A program made the translations under genes and the position numbers. 43,881 nt of DNA from JAJRXG01 sp047634015 (GTDB lineage: Bacteria; Bacteroidota; Bacteroidia; Chitinophagales; Saprospiraceae). Of the stretch, positions 7,412 to 16,694 are shown piece by piece. The stretch covers positions 1 through 43,881 of the forward strand of contig JBLIDB010000009.1 of assembly GCA_047634015.1 (NCBI GenBank), written 5' to 3'. The notes under the pieces are model-generated. The model ran no database searches. It was not told the DNA's origin and worked only from the letters and a program-made list of their open reading frames with translations. The first letter of the stretch is position 1, and each line of letters starts with the position of its first letter.

Positions 7412-7534
7412 GTGAACAAGGTGATAAGGCCTCCGTTTAAAGTGTGGTGCCTATTGTGTTAAGAATACTTTATTATACATTCGCACTGTAATCAATTCAA
7501 AGATGGATTGGTTCTTATATAAAGCCCACGATAC

Positions 7535-7996
7535 ATGAAACAACTATTACTCTTAATTATTCTTGTTGGTATCTGCACGTCTCTTGCTGCTCAGGAAGCA
7601 ACAGCAGCAGAAGCACCGGCCAAAGAGAATGTGTGGAAGACACTTTCTAAAATTACCTATAAGAAGGAATACGATGAGTTCTTAGGCTTCAAAATCGACA
7701 AGCCTGTATTTGCAGAATCTGTTGAGGCAATGGAGGGACAGGAGGTCACTGTCAAGGGATATATCATCCCTGTAGAAGGATATAAGAGTCATAAAGAATT
7801 TATCTTCTCTGCCTACCCATACAATATGTGTTTCTTCTGTGGAGGCGCTGGACCAGAAACCGTAATGGAGGTAGAAAGTCTTGAAGATGTCGAATACACC
7901 GCGGAACAAGTTGTTCTGAGGGGCAAGTTGAAACTCAATGCTGATGATATCAATAGATTGATGTACCTCCTTGTAGATGCTACAATAGAAGATTAG
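7535..7996 (+). CDS. Secreted DUF3299-like protein
   Basis: Protein of 153 aa with a clear signal peptide (MKQLLLLIILVGICTSLAAQ). The mature part has VTVKGYIIPVEGYKSHKEF and a conserved-looking Cys pair in MCFFCGGAGPET, then a beta-rich C terminus ending RLMYLLVDATIED. The layout (an OB-like fold with a cysteine/glycine-rich segment) resembles DUF3299-type periplasmic proteins, some of which are discussed as metal-related. No function can be assigned from sequence. It stands alone between the phosphoesterase gene and a convergent barrel gene whose stop is only 6 bp away. Confidence 0.7.
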   Translation: MKQLLLLIILVGICTSLAAQEATAAEAPAKENVWKTLSKITYKKEYDEFLGFKIDKPVFAESVEAMEGQEVTVKGYIIPVEGYKSHKEFIFSAYPYNMCFFCGGAGPETVMEVESLEDVEYTAEQVVLRGKLKLNADDINRLMYLLVDATIED

Positions 7997-8002
7997 AGAA
8001 CA

Positions 8003-8851
8003 CTACCAATCCAGCGTACTATGATGCTTACGCACTTTCTTACGCCGTCCCGATACCTTAGGACAGGCTACTGAACCGAAGTATTTCATAAAGCTTACAC
8101 CAAATACTACGAAGGAATCCTTGTTCTGATTGTTCCCTCTCTGTCGACCGCGTTCTCCGATTCCTGAGACTATAGAGCGATCTGAAAGGGATACTGCTGT
8201 AACGCCTCTTGAGGCCGCTAAAGCGTCTAAATCTGGAAAGACGTTGCTAACATCATCGAGATAATCTGTTTGCGAATGATGCATTCTCGCTTCTATATTG
8301 ATGCTCCAATCAAAATTCACATCCCACTTAAATCCGATACCAAAATTCACCGCACGGCTGAACCTACTATATTCATTACCAATGGCTTGACCTTCAGTTC
8401 CGAAATCACGAAGATTATAGGTAATATCATTCAGTTCTGTCTTTGGGCTAAAAGCAAACATCGAAACGCCAGCAAAAAGATAAGGTGTAAACCATTCATC
8501 TTTAGAGCCGTGGACATATGGTAGAAAATTAAACTCCGCCTGTAGAGAAGCATCATAAATGTTCGAAAAGAAGCTTAGATTTCTCTGTCGCTCAAAGCTA
8601 TTAGGAGAATCATTATCGTTTGCTGAGACGCGGGCATAATTCAGTGAACCCTTAAGACATATGCGTTCATCAAAATTATATCGCACATTCAATCCGCCGG
8701 CTAAGCCAGGGTCGGACAACGAAAGATCGGTCTGAAGATCACCATAATATTGGCTCCCGCCGATCCATGGCCCGATCTCCAATCCACGCTGGCCTGATAG
8801 TTGAACTATCAGCAATAGAAAAAAGAATATATAATAAGAACGTTTCTGCAT
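8003..8851 (-). CDS. DUF6089-type outer-membrane beta-barrel protein
   Basis: Protein of 282 aa from the ATG at 8851, which gives a good signal peptide (MQKRSYYIFFFLLLIVQLSGQ); an ORF start 27 bp further upstream would put extra residues before it. The mature part begins LEIGPWIGGSQYYGDLQ and alternates aromatic and polar residues through several beta strands (FTPYLFAGVSMFAF, AVNFGIGFKWDVNFDWSINIEARMHHSQTDYLDD, FVVFGVSFMKYFG), as usual for DUF6089 barrels. The C-terminal tail is basic (GRRKKVRKHH). Outer-membrane location is inferred. The role is unknown. Confidence 0.8.
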   Translation of the reverse strand: MQKRSYYIFFFLLLIVQLSGQRGLEIGPWIGGSQYYGDLQTDLSLSDPGLAGGLNVRYNFDERICLKGSLNYARVSANDNDSPNSFERQRNLSFFSNIYDASLQAEFNFLPYVHGSKDEWFTPYLFAGVSMFAFSPKTELNDITYNLRDFGTEGQAIGNEYSRFSRAVNFGIGFKWDVNFDWSINIEARMHHSQTDYLDDVSNVFPDLDALAASRGVTAVSLSDRSIVSGIGERGRQRGNNQNKDSFVVFGVSFMKYFGSVACPKVSGRRKKVRKHHSTLDW

Positions 8852-8919
8852 TAGAGCCATAAGAACGAGTACATACAAATTCTTATTTTGCTTAACTTAA
8901 GTTCATAAAATTAATAAGA

Positions 8920-9651
8920 ATGCAAAATTACCACTTAATCATTGTTCTGATAGCATTATTACTCACGTCATGCAAAACGGCACCAGGTTCAAATTTTTTG
9001 AAATCCGTAGATAAAAATGGTCTTTCTGCTGCAGACCGAGCCGTAGGATGGGTATCTCTGTTCAATGGTACCGACATGAATCATTGGAGAGTCTATAGAG
9101 AAGAGGGAGTCAGGGGGTGGAAGGTAGAAGATGGAGATATGGTAGCGCTGGGACTTCATGGCAATTCTGCTGATCTTATAACTAAAGATACTTTTAGCAA
9201 TATCGAACTCTACGTAGAATGGAATATAGCTGATGGTGGAAATAGTGGCATCTTCTATAATGTAAGAGAAGGAGATGAACTCCATGCCGTTTATTATTCT
9301 GGTCCAGAATATCAACTATTAGATGATACAGGATATAAAGGGAATCTTACCGATAAGCAATTATCAGGATCCAACTATGATATGGAGGCGCCTTCTTCGA
9401 AGAATGAGGTCAAACTAGCTGGAGAGTGGAATAGCAGCCGTATTATAGTTGATGAGGGACATGTCGAACATTGGCTCAATGGTAAGATGGTTGTTTCTTA
9501 TGATATTGGTTCTGCAAAGTGGCAAGATCAAAAAATGAATTCTAAATGGAAGGATATGAAGTCTTATGCAGCGTATAAATCTGGACATATCGCACTTCAA
9601 GATCATGGTAATGAGATTAGATTTCGAAACCTTAAAATAAGACGCATTTGA
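8920..9651 (+). CDS. DUF1080 (3-keto-disaccharide hydrolase-like) lipoprotein
   Basis: Protein of 243 aa with a lipoprotein signal (LLTSC, Cys18). The single domain is the concanavalin-like jelly roll of DUF1080: SLFNGTDMNHWRVY, WKVEDGDMVA, NIELYVEWNIADGGNSGIFYNV, GPEYQLLDD and a final HIALQDHGNEIRFRNLKIRRI. Some members hydrolyse 3-keto-glycosides, others may only bind sugars. It is a cell-surface or periplasmic protein. Its stop codon overlaps the start of the PAP2 gene (TGATG), so the two genes are likely cotranscribed. Confidence 0.88.
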   Translation: MQNYHLIIVLIALLLTSCKTAPGSNFLKSVDKNGLSAADRAVGWVSLFNGTDMNHWRVYREEGVRGWKVEDGDMVALGLHGNSADLITKDTFSNIELYVEWNIADGGNSGIFYNVREGDELHAVYYSGPEYQLLDDTGYKGNLTDKQLSGSNYDMEAPSSKNEVKLAGEWNSSRIIVDEGHVEHWLNGKMVVSYDIGSAKWQDQKMNSKWKDMKSYAAYKSGHIALQDHGNEIRFRNLKIRRI

Positions 9652-10373
9652 TGAGAAATTTTTTGAATGTTGCTACGGCAGCGTTAGTGCTACTGTTCTG
9701 TAACACTGGATATAGTCAAGATACTTTGGGATTTAAGCGAACGAATGTATCGACTTATCTCTTACCATCTACTTTAATAATATCTGGATTGATTTTAAAC
9801 AAAGATAAAGTAAAGAATGATGTGAGAAACTGGGTGAGAGACCGACATAGTATTCCCAATACTGGCATAGATGATATGCTACAGCATTCACCTATGGTGA
9901 TGATGTATTTGGGAGATTTAGTGGGGGAAAGACCTGTTGATGAGGTTATGCGGCAGACTCGTCATTTATTGGTATCACAAGCCATGACCTTGGGGGCTAT
10001 GTTAATACTTAAAGAAAGTACCGATGTACTGCGACCCAATGGAGGAAGTGTATCCTTCCCTTCAGGACATACAGCGTATTCTTTTGCGGGCGCAACCGTT
10101 TTTTATCATGCTTTCAAAAAAGAATCAAAGTGGTTGGCGTATATGGCCTACGTCCCCGCAACAATAACAGGGGTCTATCGAATACTCAAGGATAAGCATT
10201 GGGTATCAGATGTTGTCTTTGGAGCAGGTCTTGGTTTATTATCAAGCCAGTTGTCGTATCATTTAAACATATGGAATAGTGCCACTGTAAAGGGAAAAAA
10301 GAAGGATAAGCTGAATTTTTCTATCGGAATGGCAAGCAATTCTTACGGCATTGGTGCTTATTTGTCTTTTTAA
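9651..10373 (+). CDS. PAP2 superfamily membrane phosphatase
   Basis: About 240 aa with a signal peptide and hydrophobic segments. The three PAP2 motifs are present: KESTDVLRP (K-x6-RP), FPSGHT (PSGH) and YRILKDKHWVSD (R-x5-H-x3-D). These catalyse dephosphorylation of lipid phosphates or similar substrates at the outer face of the inner membrane; the natural substrate is unknown. The ATG at 9651 overlaps the stop codon of the DUF1080 gene; a TTG one codon upstream is less likely. Confidence 0.88.
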   Translation: MRNFLNVATAALVLLFCNTGYSQDTLGFKRTNVSTYLLPSTLIISGLILNKDKVKNDVRNWVRDRHSIPNTGIDDMLQHSPMVMMYLGDLVGERPVDEVMRQTRHLLVSQAMTLGAMLILKESTDVLRPNGGSVSFPSGHTAYSFAGATVFYHAFKKESKWLAYMAYVPATITGVYRILKDKHWVSDVVFGAGLGLLSSQLSYHLNIWNSATVKGKKKDKLNFSIGMASNSYGIGAYLSF

Positions 10374-10400
10374 CTAAAACTTAGATCGGTTTAGTAACAA

Positions 10401-10431
10401 TTTGGGCACATTTATTGTCTCTATATATCTG
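10401..10431 (+). promoter_or_regulatory. Promoter of the ATPase/MscS cassette
   Basis: TTTG (10401-10404), a 19-bp spacer, then TATATCTG (10424-10431), seven of eight matches to TAnnTTTG. It lies about 55 bp before the predicted TTG start of the ATPase gene and is the only good match in the gap after the PAP2 gene. Confidence 0.6.
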
Positions 10432-10484
10432 CATCTGCTGAGATATTTGCAGCAAACGCCACAAATAAGAATACAAACAAGGAA

Positions 10485-12869
10485 TTGGAGGAATTAGGAA
10501 CTCTTATATCGGCTTATAATCAAAAAAGTCAAAGCGCGATCCAGGAATTTGACTTGCCTGAGAACGACGAGCAACTCAAAGTATTGAGCGCTATTATTCA
10601 TATGCTTGTGAATGATTTAGTCGCTATCGGAGATGAGGCGGAAAAAATCCTTACTCATAGTGAGGAAGAGCCAACTAAAGGGCTCGCCTTTATGGTGCAC
10701 TATGATTGGATAGAAGAAGCCAAGCAAGTGCTCATACTTTGGAGGGATACATTATTCCAATATCAAAAAGCAAGAATTCTTCTAATTGATAAAGTGACCA
10801 CTAGTCGCGATGTTGAGGACCTGCATACTCGGACGATTGAAACGTTAAAAAAAGCGGTTAAAAGCCAAGAAAAAGCATTTGAAGTTGGAGTAAGTGAACT
10901 ATCTGGTGAAAAACTCCTGAGTAGTAAAATAGAAGAATGGAATATTCTTATAGACCCATGGCCTATATACAAGGAGCAGATAGAAGATATCGCTTGTCAG
11001 GCAAGTATTCTTGTCGTTAGTTATTTTGCTGTTGAGGAAGTGGCAGAATCCTTTGAGCGTATTTCTGAGGAGGCTCGGAAAGTGGGCCAACATATAGATC
11101 TAGAGGTAGATAGTCTAAAGGAAATGGCAGAAGGGGCTATATCTTATATCGCAGAATATAATGAAGAACCTAAAAAAATAGTCTTTCATCTTGAGACACA
11201 AGAACAGCAGTTAAATTCTCCCGCCAATCTTGAGCAACTGAATCTATTTGTAGATAATGAATTAATCGAGCTCAACAAATTAATACAAGTACCGATAGAT
11301 ACAGCGGGGGGTCTTGTAAGATATAAAGAGTTGAATTTTGGAAAAGGGATCAGACAGTGGTTGGAATCAGAGATCTTTCCATCCATGTATGAGATGGTGG
11401 ATATCGCAGAGCGTGTATCTAATGCCATGAAGATGTCTCTGATTAACATTAGAAATCGCGCCATTCTCCTTTCCAAGGAAGTAAAAGATCCTAAGCCTAA
11501 TGAGTTCGCACTTCCGTTGGATCAACCAATTCACGTTTTGCGTGAAAATATTGAGGCCTGGCAAGCGGAAATGCATAGTATACGAGAGACGATGGAAGGT
11601 CGGCTATCCGCATCATTTCGGATCAGTCATATCTATGATCAGAATCATGAATTCCTTCCGATTCCACTCCAATCAACCTTGAATCAGCTAAGAATTGATC
11701 AGAATAAATTCTGGACAAAGACCAAGCAATGGATCATGCAACGGACTACTGCCTTCCAGCAGCTTAGATCTACAGTACTGAAAGAAGAAGCCCTAAGCGA
11801 TGGAGAAAAAATCGTCCGTTATGTCGAGAACAGATCCTATAACCATGATCACCATCACTACGATAGCATATTTACTGCAGAAGGGTATATAGGAGACTCT
11901 TTTTGCGTAGGTCGCTTACAGGAATTAGAGCATATTGTACAATTAATCGCTCATTGGAGAGAAGGCTATAATGGGGCCGTAATTCTTCATGGCCAAAGAT
12001 TCTCTGGCAAAACCCTCTTCGGAGACTTAGTTTCTCATCGATACTTCCATCAAGATGTCATCGTTCTGAGACCCAGTAATGTGATAAATATCTATGGACG
12101 ACGCCTTATAACAGACTATAATCTCGGTGATGCCTTAGATTTTGTTAGTAAATATAGCAGAGTTAGAAAAAACTTGGTGTGGATCGATGATATTGAACTA
12201 TGGAATGACAAATCTATTTCCATCAGTGAAAATATCAATCACTTAATGAGATATCTTGACAAAGGAGCAAATAGGATGTTCCTAATGATATCTATGAACT
12301 CTTCTTCCCTCCATCACTATAATGGTCTATATGGTATCAATGAGGCAATTCCTACATGCATCAATCTCAATCGTATGTCTGGAGAGGAGATAAGAAGAGC
12401 GATCCTTATACGCCATGGCGCGACCCACAAGACGCTTGTTGATGATAAAGGTCAAGAAATGAAGTCTTCGGAATTCAATCGCTTGACAAGCGAGTGCCAT
12501 AGGAGTGCGTTCGGCAATATCGGTGAAGCCTTAAGATTATGGGCATATGCTTCAACAGTGACCTCAGAACAGCAAGTGAGCATAAGTGCCATGCCTTCCT
12601 ATGAACTTCCAGACTTCATCACAGATGATAATGCTATAATCCTTCGTGCGATTCTATTGCATAAGATTACCAATGAATATGAGCTCAATAAGCAGTTTGG
12701 GCCTTCCTTTAAGAAGAAATACAACATCCTCATCCATCGGCTTTTAGGAGTCGGTGTGCTCACACGTCGAGAAGATGGAAGACTCCAGATAGCGAGTGCT
12801 GTAGTGAATAGCCTAACCCGCTTGTTAGCGAAGCATCGTCATATCTCAATAGATAAAAACAACTCATGA
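10485..12869 (+). CDS. Large P-loop ATPase with helical N-terminal half
   Basis: Protein of 794 aa with no family I can name. Residues 1 to about 470 are almost entirely helical and charged, without a signal peptide or membrane segments, so it should be cytoplasmic. A P-loop GQRFSGKT lies at 503-510 and a Walker B-like NLVWIDDIELW ends at Asp568-Asp569, followed by a sensor-like LMISMNSS, so this is an AAA/STAND-like ATPase. The last 80 residues (YELNKQFGPSFKKKYNILIHRLLGVGVLTRREDGRLQI) look like a winged helix. The start is a TTG; no ATG, GTG or other TTG lies in frame between the preceding stop at 10395 and this point. Its stop overlaps the start of the MscS-like gene (ATGA), so the two products probably act together. 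Confidence 0.7.
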   Translation: MEELGTLISAYNQKSQSAIQEFDLPENDEQLKVLSAIIHMLVNDLVAIGDEAEKILTHSEEEPTKGLAFMVHYDWIEEAKQVLILWRDTLFQYQKARILLIDKVTTSRDVEDLHTRTIETLKKAVKSQEKAFEVGVSELSGEKLLSSKIEEWNILIDPWPIYKEQIEDIACQASILVVSYFAVEEVAESFERISEEARKVGQHIDLEVDSLKEMAEGAISYIAEYNEEPKKIVFHLETQEQQLNSPANLEQLNLFVDNELIELNKLIQVPIDTAGGLVRYKELNFGKGIRQWLESEIFPSMYEMVDIAERVSNAMKMSLINIRNRAILLSKEVKDPKPNEFALPLDQPIHVLRENIEAWQAEMHSIRETMEGRLSASFRISHIYDQNHEFLPIPLQSTLNQLRIDQNKFWTKTKQWIMQRTTAFQQLRSTVLKEEALSDGEKIVRYVENRSYNHDHHHYDSIFTAEGYIGDSFCVGRLQELEHIVQLIAHWREGYNGAVILHGQRFSGKTLFGDLVSHRYFHQDVIVLRPSNVINIYGRRLITDYNLGDALDFVSKYSRVRKNLVWIDDIELWNDKSISISENINHLMRYLDKGANRMFLMISMNSSSLHHYNGLYGINEAIPTCINLNRMSGEEIRRAILIRHGATHKTLVDDKGQEMKSSEFNRLTSECHRSAFGNIGEALRLWAYASTVTSEQQVSISAMPSYELPDFITDDNAIILRAILLHKITNEYELNKQFGPSFKKKYNILIHRLLGVGVLTRREDGRLQIASAVVNSLTRLLAKHRHISIDKNNS

Positions 12870-13594
12870 AGTACTGGCAAGAAGGTATCTTTTCCTGGGG
12901 GCACTTTATAAGCATATCCTTACTCTTGATAGGAGTATACTTTTTCCTAAAACTCATCATAAGAGTGGGTCTTAATGTAGGGATTCTGGGCAAGACCCAA
13001 GAACGTGTGGTAAGCCTTCTAAAGCAATTTCTATTCGTTTTTGAACCCCTTTCCTTAGTTATCTTACTGAGCTTATTTGTAATGATATCTCCTTTGTTTC
13101 ACGGAACAATACTAGGATTGATATTGCTATCTAATATCGCTCAAATTAGAAATTACTTCATGGGCCGAATGCTTATGTTAAATGAAACAATAACTGTCGG
13201 AAGTCCTATCAAATCTGGTTCATTGAAAGGAACCGTGGTTCAAATGGATCGCCTTGGATTACGCATCAGAACTTTAGAAGGAGTACATTTTCTGAATTAC
13301 CAGTATCTCATAGAAGTTGGTTATTTGATATCAAATCTTGATCAGATAGGAGGTAATTACATAATATCCATAGTCGATGAGCGGAAGGAATCTAAAAAAG
13401 AATTACAAGTTGAACTCTATCATCTTCTGAGGAGTTCTCCATTTATAGAACCAGAGCGGAAAATCAGAATCGATGTGAAAGGAGCGGAAAATATTGCTAA
13501 TGTAAGTTTGGCGATTAGAAACAAGGATCATATGACAGATCTCATAGAGCATCTTAAGGAAAGAGGGTTCCTAGCACGTATAATTAATGATTGA
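12866..13594 (+). CDS. Minimal MscS-type channel-like membrane protein
   Basis: Protein of 242 aa with three hydrophobic segments (about residues 10-35, 50-70, 72-92). The third runs into RNYFMGRMLMLNETITVGSPI, and then a beta domain SGSLKGTVVQMDRLGLRIRTLEGVHFLNYQYLIEVGYLISN, the order found in MscS mechanosensitive channels. The C-terminal alpha/beta part (ISIVDERKESKKELQVEL...) also fits MscS. It is shorter than typical channels and the pore helix lacks the usual Gly/Ala pattern. The ATGA overlap with the ATPase gene implies translational coupling. The gating partner idea is inference. Confidence 0.72.
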   Translation: MKYWQEGIFSWGHFISISLLLIGVYFFLKLIIRVGLNVGILGKTQERVVSLLKQFLFVFEPLSLVILLSLFVMISPLFHGTILGLILLSNIAQIRNYFMGRMLMLNETITVGSPIKSGSLKGTVVQMDRLGLRIRTLEGVHFLNYQYLIEVGYLISNLDQIGGNYIISIVDERKESKKELQVELYHLLRSSPFIEPERKIRIDVKGAENIANVSLAIRNKDHMTDLIEHLKERGFLARIIND

Positions 13595-13628
13595 TATAAC
13601 AGTTTTAAGTAGTAGTAAAAATTGAATA

Positions 13629-14891
13629 ATGGAAATATTTGATTCATATAATTTAATTATTGAGGCATCTGTCATCATCATTCTCTCTTTCTTTTTTGGA
13701 GAGTTAGCGCGAAAGACAAACATCCCCTCAGTTCTAATGCTCATCATATTGGGTATCTGTCTGAAGTTCGGATTAGATGCGTATGGTGAGGATTCTATTA
13801 ATTTCTTCTCTTATCTCGAAATTTTAGGAATCGTTGGGCTGATTATGATTGTGCTGGAGGCCGCCCTTGAATTGGAGTTGAAAAGAGAAAAACTGATCCC
13901 GATAGCGAAAGCCCTTGCCATTGCCTTGGTAGGGCTGATGGCATCGATCTGGGTCGCGGCTATGATTTTACATAAGTTTATTGATGGAATGTCAATAGAA
14001 GCCGCTTGGCTTTATGCGACGCCATTATCTATTCTATCAAGTGCGATTATTATTCCGAGTGTAGCTGGATTGAAAGAACAGAAGAGGGAGTTCCATATTT
14101 ATGAGAGCACCTTCAGTGATATCTTTGGTATCATGATATTCTACTTTTTGACAGGGCAAATAGAATTGGCGGAGCATAGTCAAGGGCTTGTTGGATTTGG
14201 GGGAACAATCGTAGCCACGATTATCATTTCTCTAATAGCCAGTTATGCGATTGTGATTTTGTTTCAGCGTATTAAGAGTCATACAAAGTTGTTTCTCTTA
14301 ATCGCCGTCTTATTGCTACTCTATGCGATCGGCAAGAAAATGCATCTTTCGCCTTTATTATTAATATTAGTCTTCGGGCTATTAATAGCCAACATGAAGC
14401 TCTTCTTCAAAGGGCCGATGAAGAAATGGCTGGATATGGATAAAGCAAAACATATCTATGAAGGCTTGCATGTCGTAACTATGGAAACTGCTTTTGTAGT
14501 AAGAACATTCTTCTTTGTGATCTTTGGATTAACGATTTCATTGGGCACATTGGCAAACTTTAAGGTAGCTGGAATCAGCTTGCTGATAATAGCCTCTATT
14601 TATTTGATTCGATTTGTTGTCCTTAGAGTTTCATTGGGAAAAGACATCTTGCCACAATTATTTATTGCTCCAAGAGGATTGATTACGATCCTACTCTATT
14701 ATGCGATTCCGGAAGATGCTAAAGTCGCAACATTTGAAGAAGGGATCTTGCTCTATGTAATTATCGGGACCAGTCTTATCATGACAGCTGCTATGATTTA
14801 TGATAAGCGTCGTACGAGTGCAGCCATTCGAAAAGCAACCAGAACGCCGGTAGGATATACGAAATGGAAGGCTCCAACAATTGTAGATTGA
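13629..14891 (+). CDS. Cation/proton antiporter (CPA family)
   Basis: Integral membrane protein of 420 aa with about 11-12 hydrophobic segments spread over the whole chain. The start ELARKTNIPSVLMLIILGICLKFG and the motifs IMIVLEAALELEL and LSSAIIIPSVAGL correspond to NhaP/CPA-type Na+ or K+/H+ antiporters; ESTFSDIFGIMIFYFL holds the usual transport-site acidic residue. The short tail has no TrkA or CBS domain. It follows the MscS-like gene after 34 bp on the same strand and is probably part of the same unit. The ion specificity cannot be read from the sequence. Confidence 0.85.
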   Translation: MEIFDSYNLIIEASVIIILSFFFGELARKTNIPSVLMLIILGICLKFGLDAYGEDSINFFSYLEILGIVGLIMIVLEAALELELKREKLIPIAKALAIALVGLMASIWVAAMILHKFIDGMSIEAAWLYATPLSILSSAIIIPSVAGLKEQKREFHIYESTFSDIFGIMIFYFLTGQIELAEHSQGLVGFGGTIVATIIISLIASYAIVILFQRIKSHTKLFLLIAVLLLLYAIGKKMHLSPLLLILVFGLLIANMKLFFKGPMKKWLDMDKAKHIYEGLHVVTMETAFVVRTFFFVIFGLTISLGTLANFKVAGISLLIIASIYLIRFVVLRVSLGKDILPQLFIAPRGLITILLYYAIPEDAKVATFEEGILLYVIIGTSLIMTAAMIYDKRRTSAAIRKATRTPVGYTKWKAPTIVD

Positions 14892-15107
14892 TCCTAAAAA
14901 AATAAACTATTATTTAATGACGATGGCAGTAGGTACAGCAAGAGGTTTTTGATTTGTTGATTATAGTCTTCGTCAGCTACCCTATCAATTGTGTCCGTTC
15001 ATTTCCGCTTATAATGTAGCTAAATTATTTATTGTCCTTGGTCAGAAGACCCTGTCTGTAATATCTCACCATTACGGGTCAGTTCGACTGAAGTAAATGG
15101 CGGCTAT
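14892..15107. other. Intergenic gap without a convincing gene
   Basis: Between the antiporter stop and the broken type IX secreted protein. On the minus strand a short open frame ends SKTSCCTYCHRH (stop near 14919), but it has no ATG and a TAG lies 20 codons upstream. I see no RNA gene or strong promoter here. Confidence 0.4.
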
Positions 15108-16489
15108 CTATCTTATGAGCGTAATATCTCCAGCCTGAGGAATAGATTGATCTTGGCTAACAAATGTCCAGAGATAGACTCCTAGGCCTAAACTTGTTCC
15201 TGTAATTGACTTCCCTTCCCATTCAAGTTCCTCGATACTTGAAGATTGAAAAACAAGTGCTCCCCATCGGTCAAATATTCTAATTGTACCACCTATAGTG
15301 AGCATCGGATTAAGATGGAATTTAATCCTATCATTAACGCCATCTCCATTCGGGCTAAATATGGTGGCGGCATATATGACTTCATTACAATCTATTTCCG
15401 CTACAGTATACACATATGCAAGCATATTACATTCTGTTACAATTTGTGCTGTATATACACCAGCAGACAAAACTGTAATTGATGAAACTGTTTGATTCGT
15501 ACTCCAGATTACTTCTCCTGGTATCTCTAGAGTCAGCGTCAAAGATTCGTTTTCACATTTTGTTACAATCTGTTCTAAATCAACTTTTTCTTCATCGACT
15601 ACGATTACAGGGGTTGATTCTTCAAGAATACAGTCCTAAGCATTTGCAAGCAATGTGTATGTTCCATATAGTTAGAAGTTCCTTTGTCCTTGCTCTGGAC
15701 CATCACTCCATGATAGCGGTAAATCGTAGAAATTAATCCCTGGAAACTGCAGTTTTTGAATGTCACAAACGACCAGCGTATCGGGGAAGATATCGAAAGA
15801 TGCGACCACCACATTATCCACGAAAGTATAAGAGATATTAGAACCCTCTTCTATAATTGAGCAGTCTCGTTCTGTTTGGCTGTTGTCAAAGAAATTTTGA
15901 ATTTGTACTCTTTCTTCTTTTCCTTTGGCCTCATAACATCCTTTAAGAAGGGTGCATTCGTCTACATTATCGCTTATAGGCGCCGCTTGGAATATGATCT
16001 CCCTTTGCTGGTTTTCATAAATAATCGCCAATCCTTCTCCATTAGAATAACAGAGATAGTTTGGAATGTCATCTGGGCTTTCACGCCTGGGTCGAGGCCT
16101 TACAGCCATGCTACAATAGATATCGACGCCTTCTAGGGTTCATCATCTAATCTTGCCGTCATGATCTCTCGAATGTTATTTCCATTTGGCCACCTACCTA
16201 AAGTGACAATCCCTACAAGTCCCCCATCTTAGTATGGGGGACTTGTAGGACATGGGAACTCAAACGGCAGGCCAAAAAAAGGTGCCGTTACACAACTATC
16301 AAATAGGTCAGGGCTTTGATCATTATCTGAACTCCAATGATTAGCAAAGTATATCTGACCAAAGGTATACGGACATGAATCTAATTCTGTAAAGTTTGGG
16401 TTGCGTACGAGGTTTTGCGCATTGAGATTTAGACCCAATAATACTATCGTTGATGCTATGAAAAGTGGTCTAAGAAAATTGTATTCCAT
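15108..16489 (-). pseudogene. Broken type IX-secreted protein with gliding-motility C-terminal domain
   Basis: Reading from 16489, the gene starts with a signal peptide (MEYNFLRPLFIASTIVLLGLNLNAQ) and NLVRNPNFTELDSCP, a typical N terminus of large Bacteroidota surface proteins. The same frame runs through an in-frame TAA (16229-16231) to VGIVTLGRWPNGNNIREIM. A one-base deletion in the C run at 16136-16138 shifts it to LEGVDIYCSMAVRPR. A TAA (15672-15674) and a TAG (15636-15638) then interrupt an otherwise continuous frame. The C terminus FSPNGDGVNDRIKF ... IRIFDRWGALVFQ ... GVYLWTF ... ITLIR is the CHU_C/gliding-motility sorting domain. Three stops and one frameshift make it a pseudogene, although most of the protein is still readable. 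Confidence 0.85.
16212..16249. repeat. Perfect 16-bp inverted repeat inside the broken secreted-protein gene
   Basis: CCTACAAGTCCCCCAT (16212-16227) and its exact reverse complement (16234-16249) are separated by 6 bp. The in-frame TAA lies in the loop. The arms are part of the old coding frame. Confidence 0.9.
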
Positions 16490-16646
16490 AATTAACCAAT
16501 GTTACGTAATGTAATACGGAATTCCACTTTCATCATAGGCTCTTAATGGTTAGCTTTTTCGACTTAGAATCTTCCTCCTTTCTCACATATAACCTCTGGG
16601 CCTGCCATGTCCCTTATAGTCTTGTTAATCTTGTCCAATTTTTCTT

Positions 16647-16677
16647 TTTGGAAAGGAACCTTTGTAAGCTATATTTA
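16647..16677 (+). promoter_or_regulatory. Promoter of the sterol-desaturase-like gene
   Basis: TTTG (16647-16650), 19 bp, TATATTTA (16670-16677), seven of eight matches to TAnnTTTG, 17 bp before the ATG at 16695. Confidence 0.65.
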
Positions 16678-16694
16678 CGGAAAAGCATACTACT

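Noticed and set aside
14919..14980. Cys-rich micropeptide ending SKTSCCTYCHRH as another leader or lanthipeptide precursor
   Set aside because: No start codon, a stop about 20 codons upstream, and no biosynthesis genes or suitable downstream operon on that strand.
15108..16489. Stop codon reassignment to explain in-frame stops
   Set aside because: Across the broken genes TAA, TAG and TGA are all affected, and the intact genes use all three as ordinary stops.
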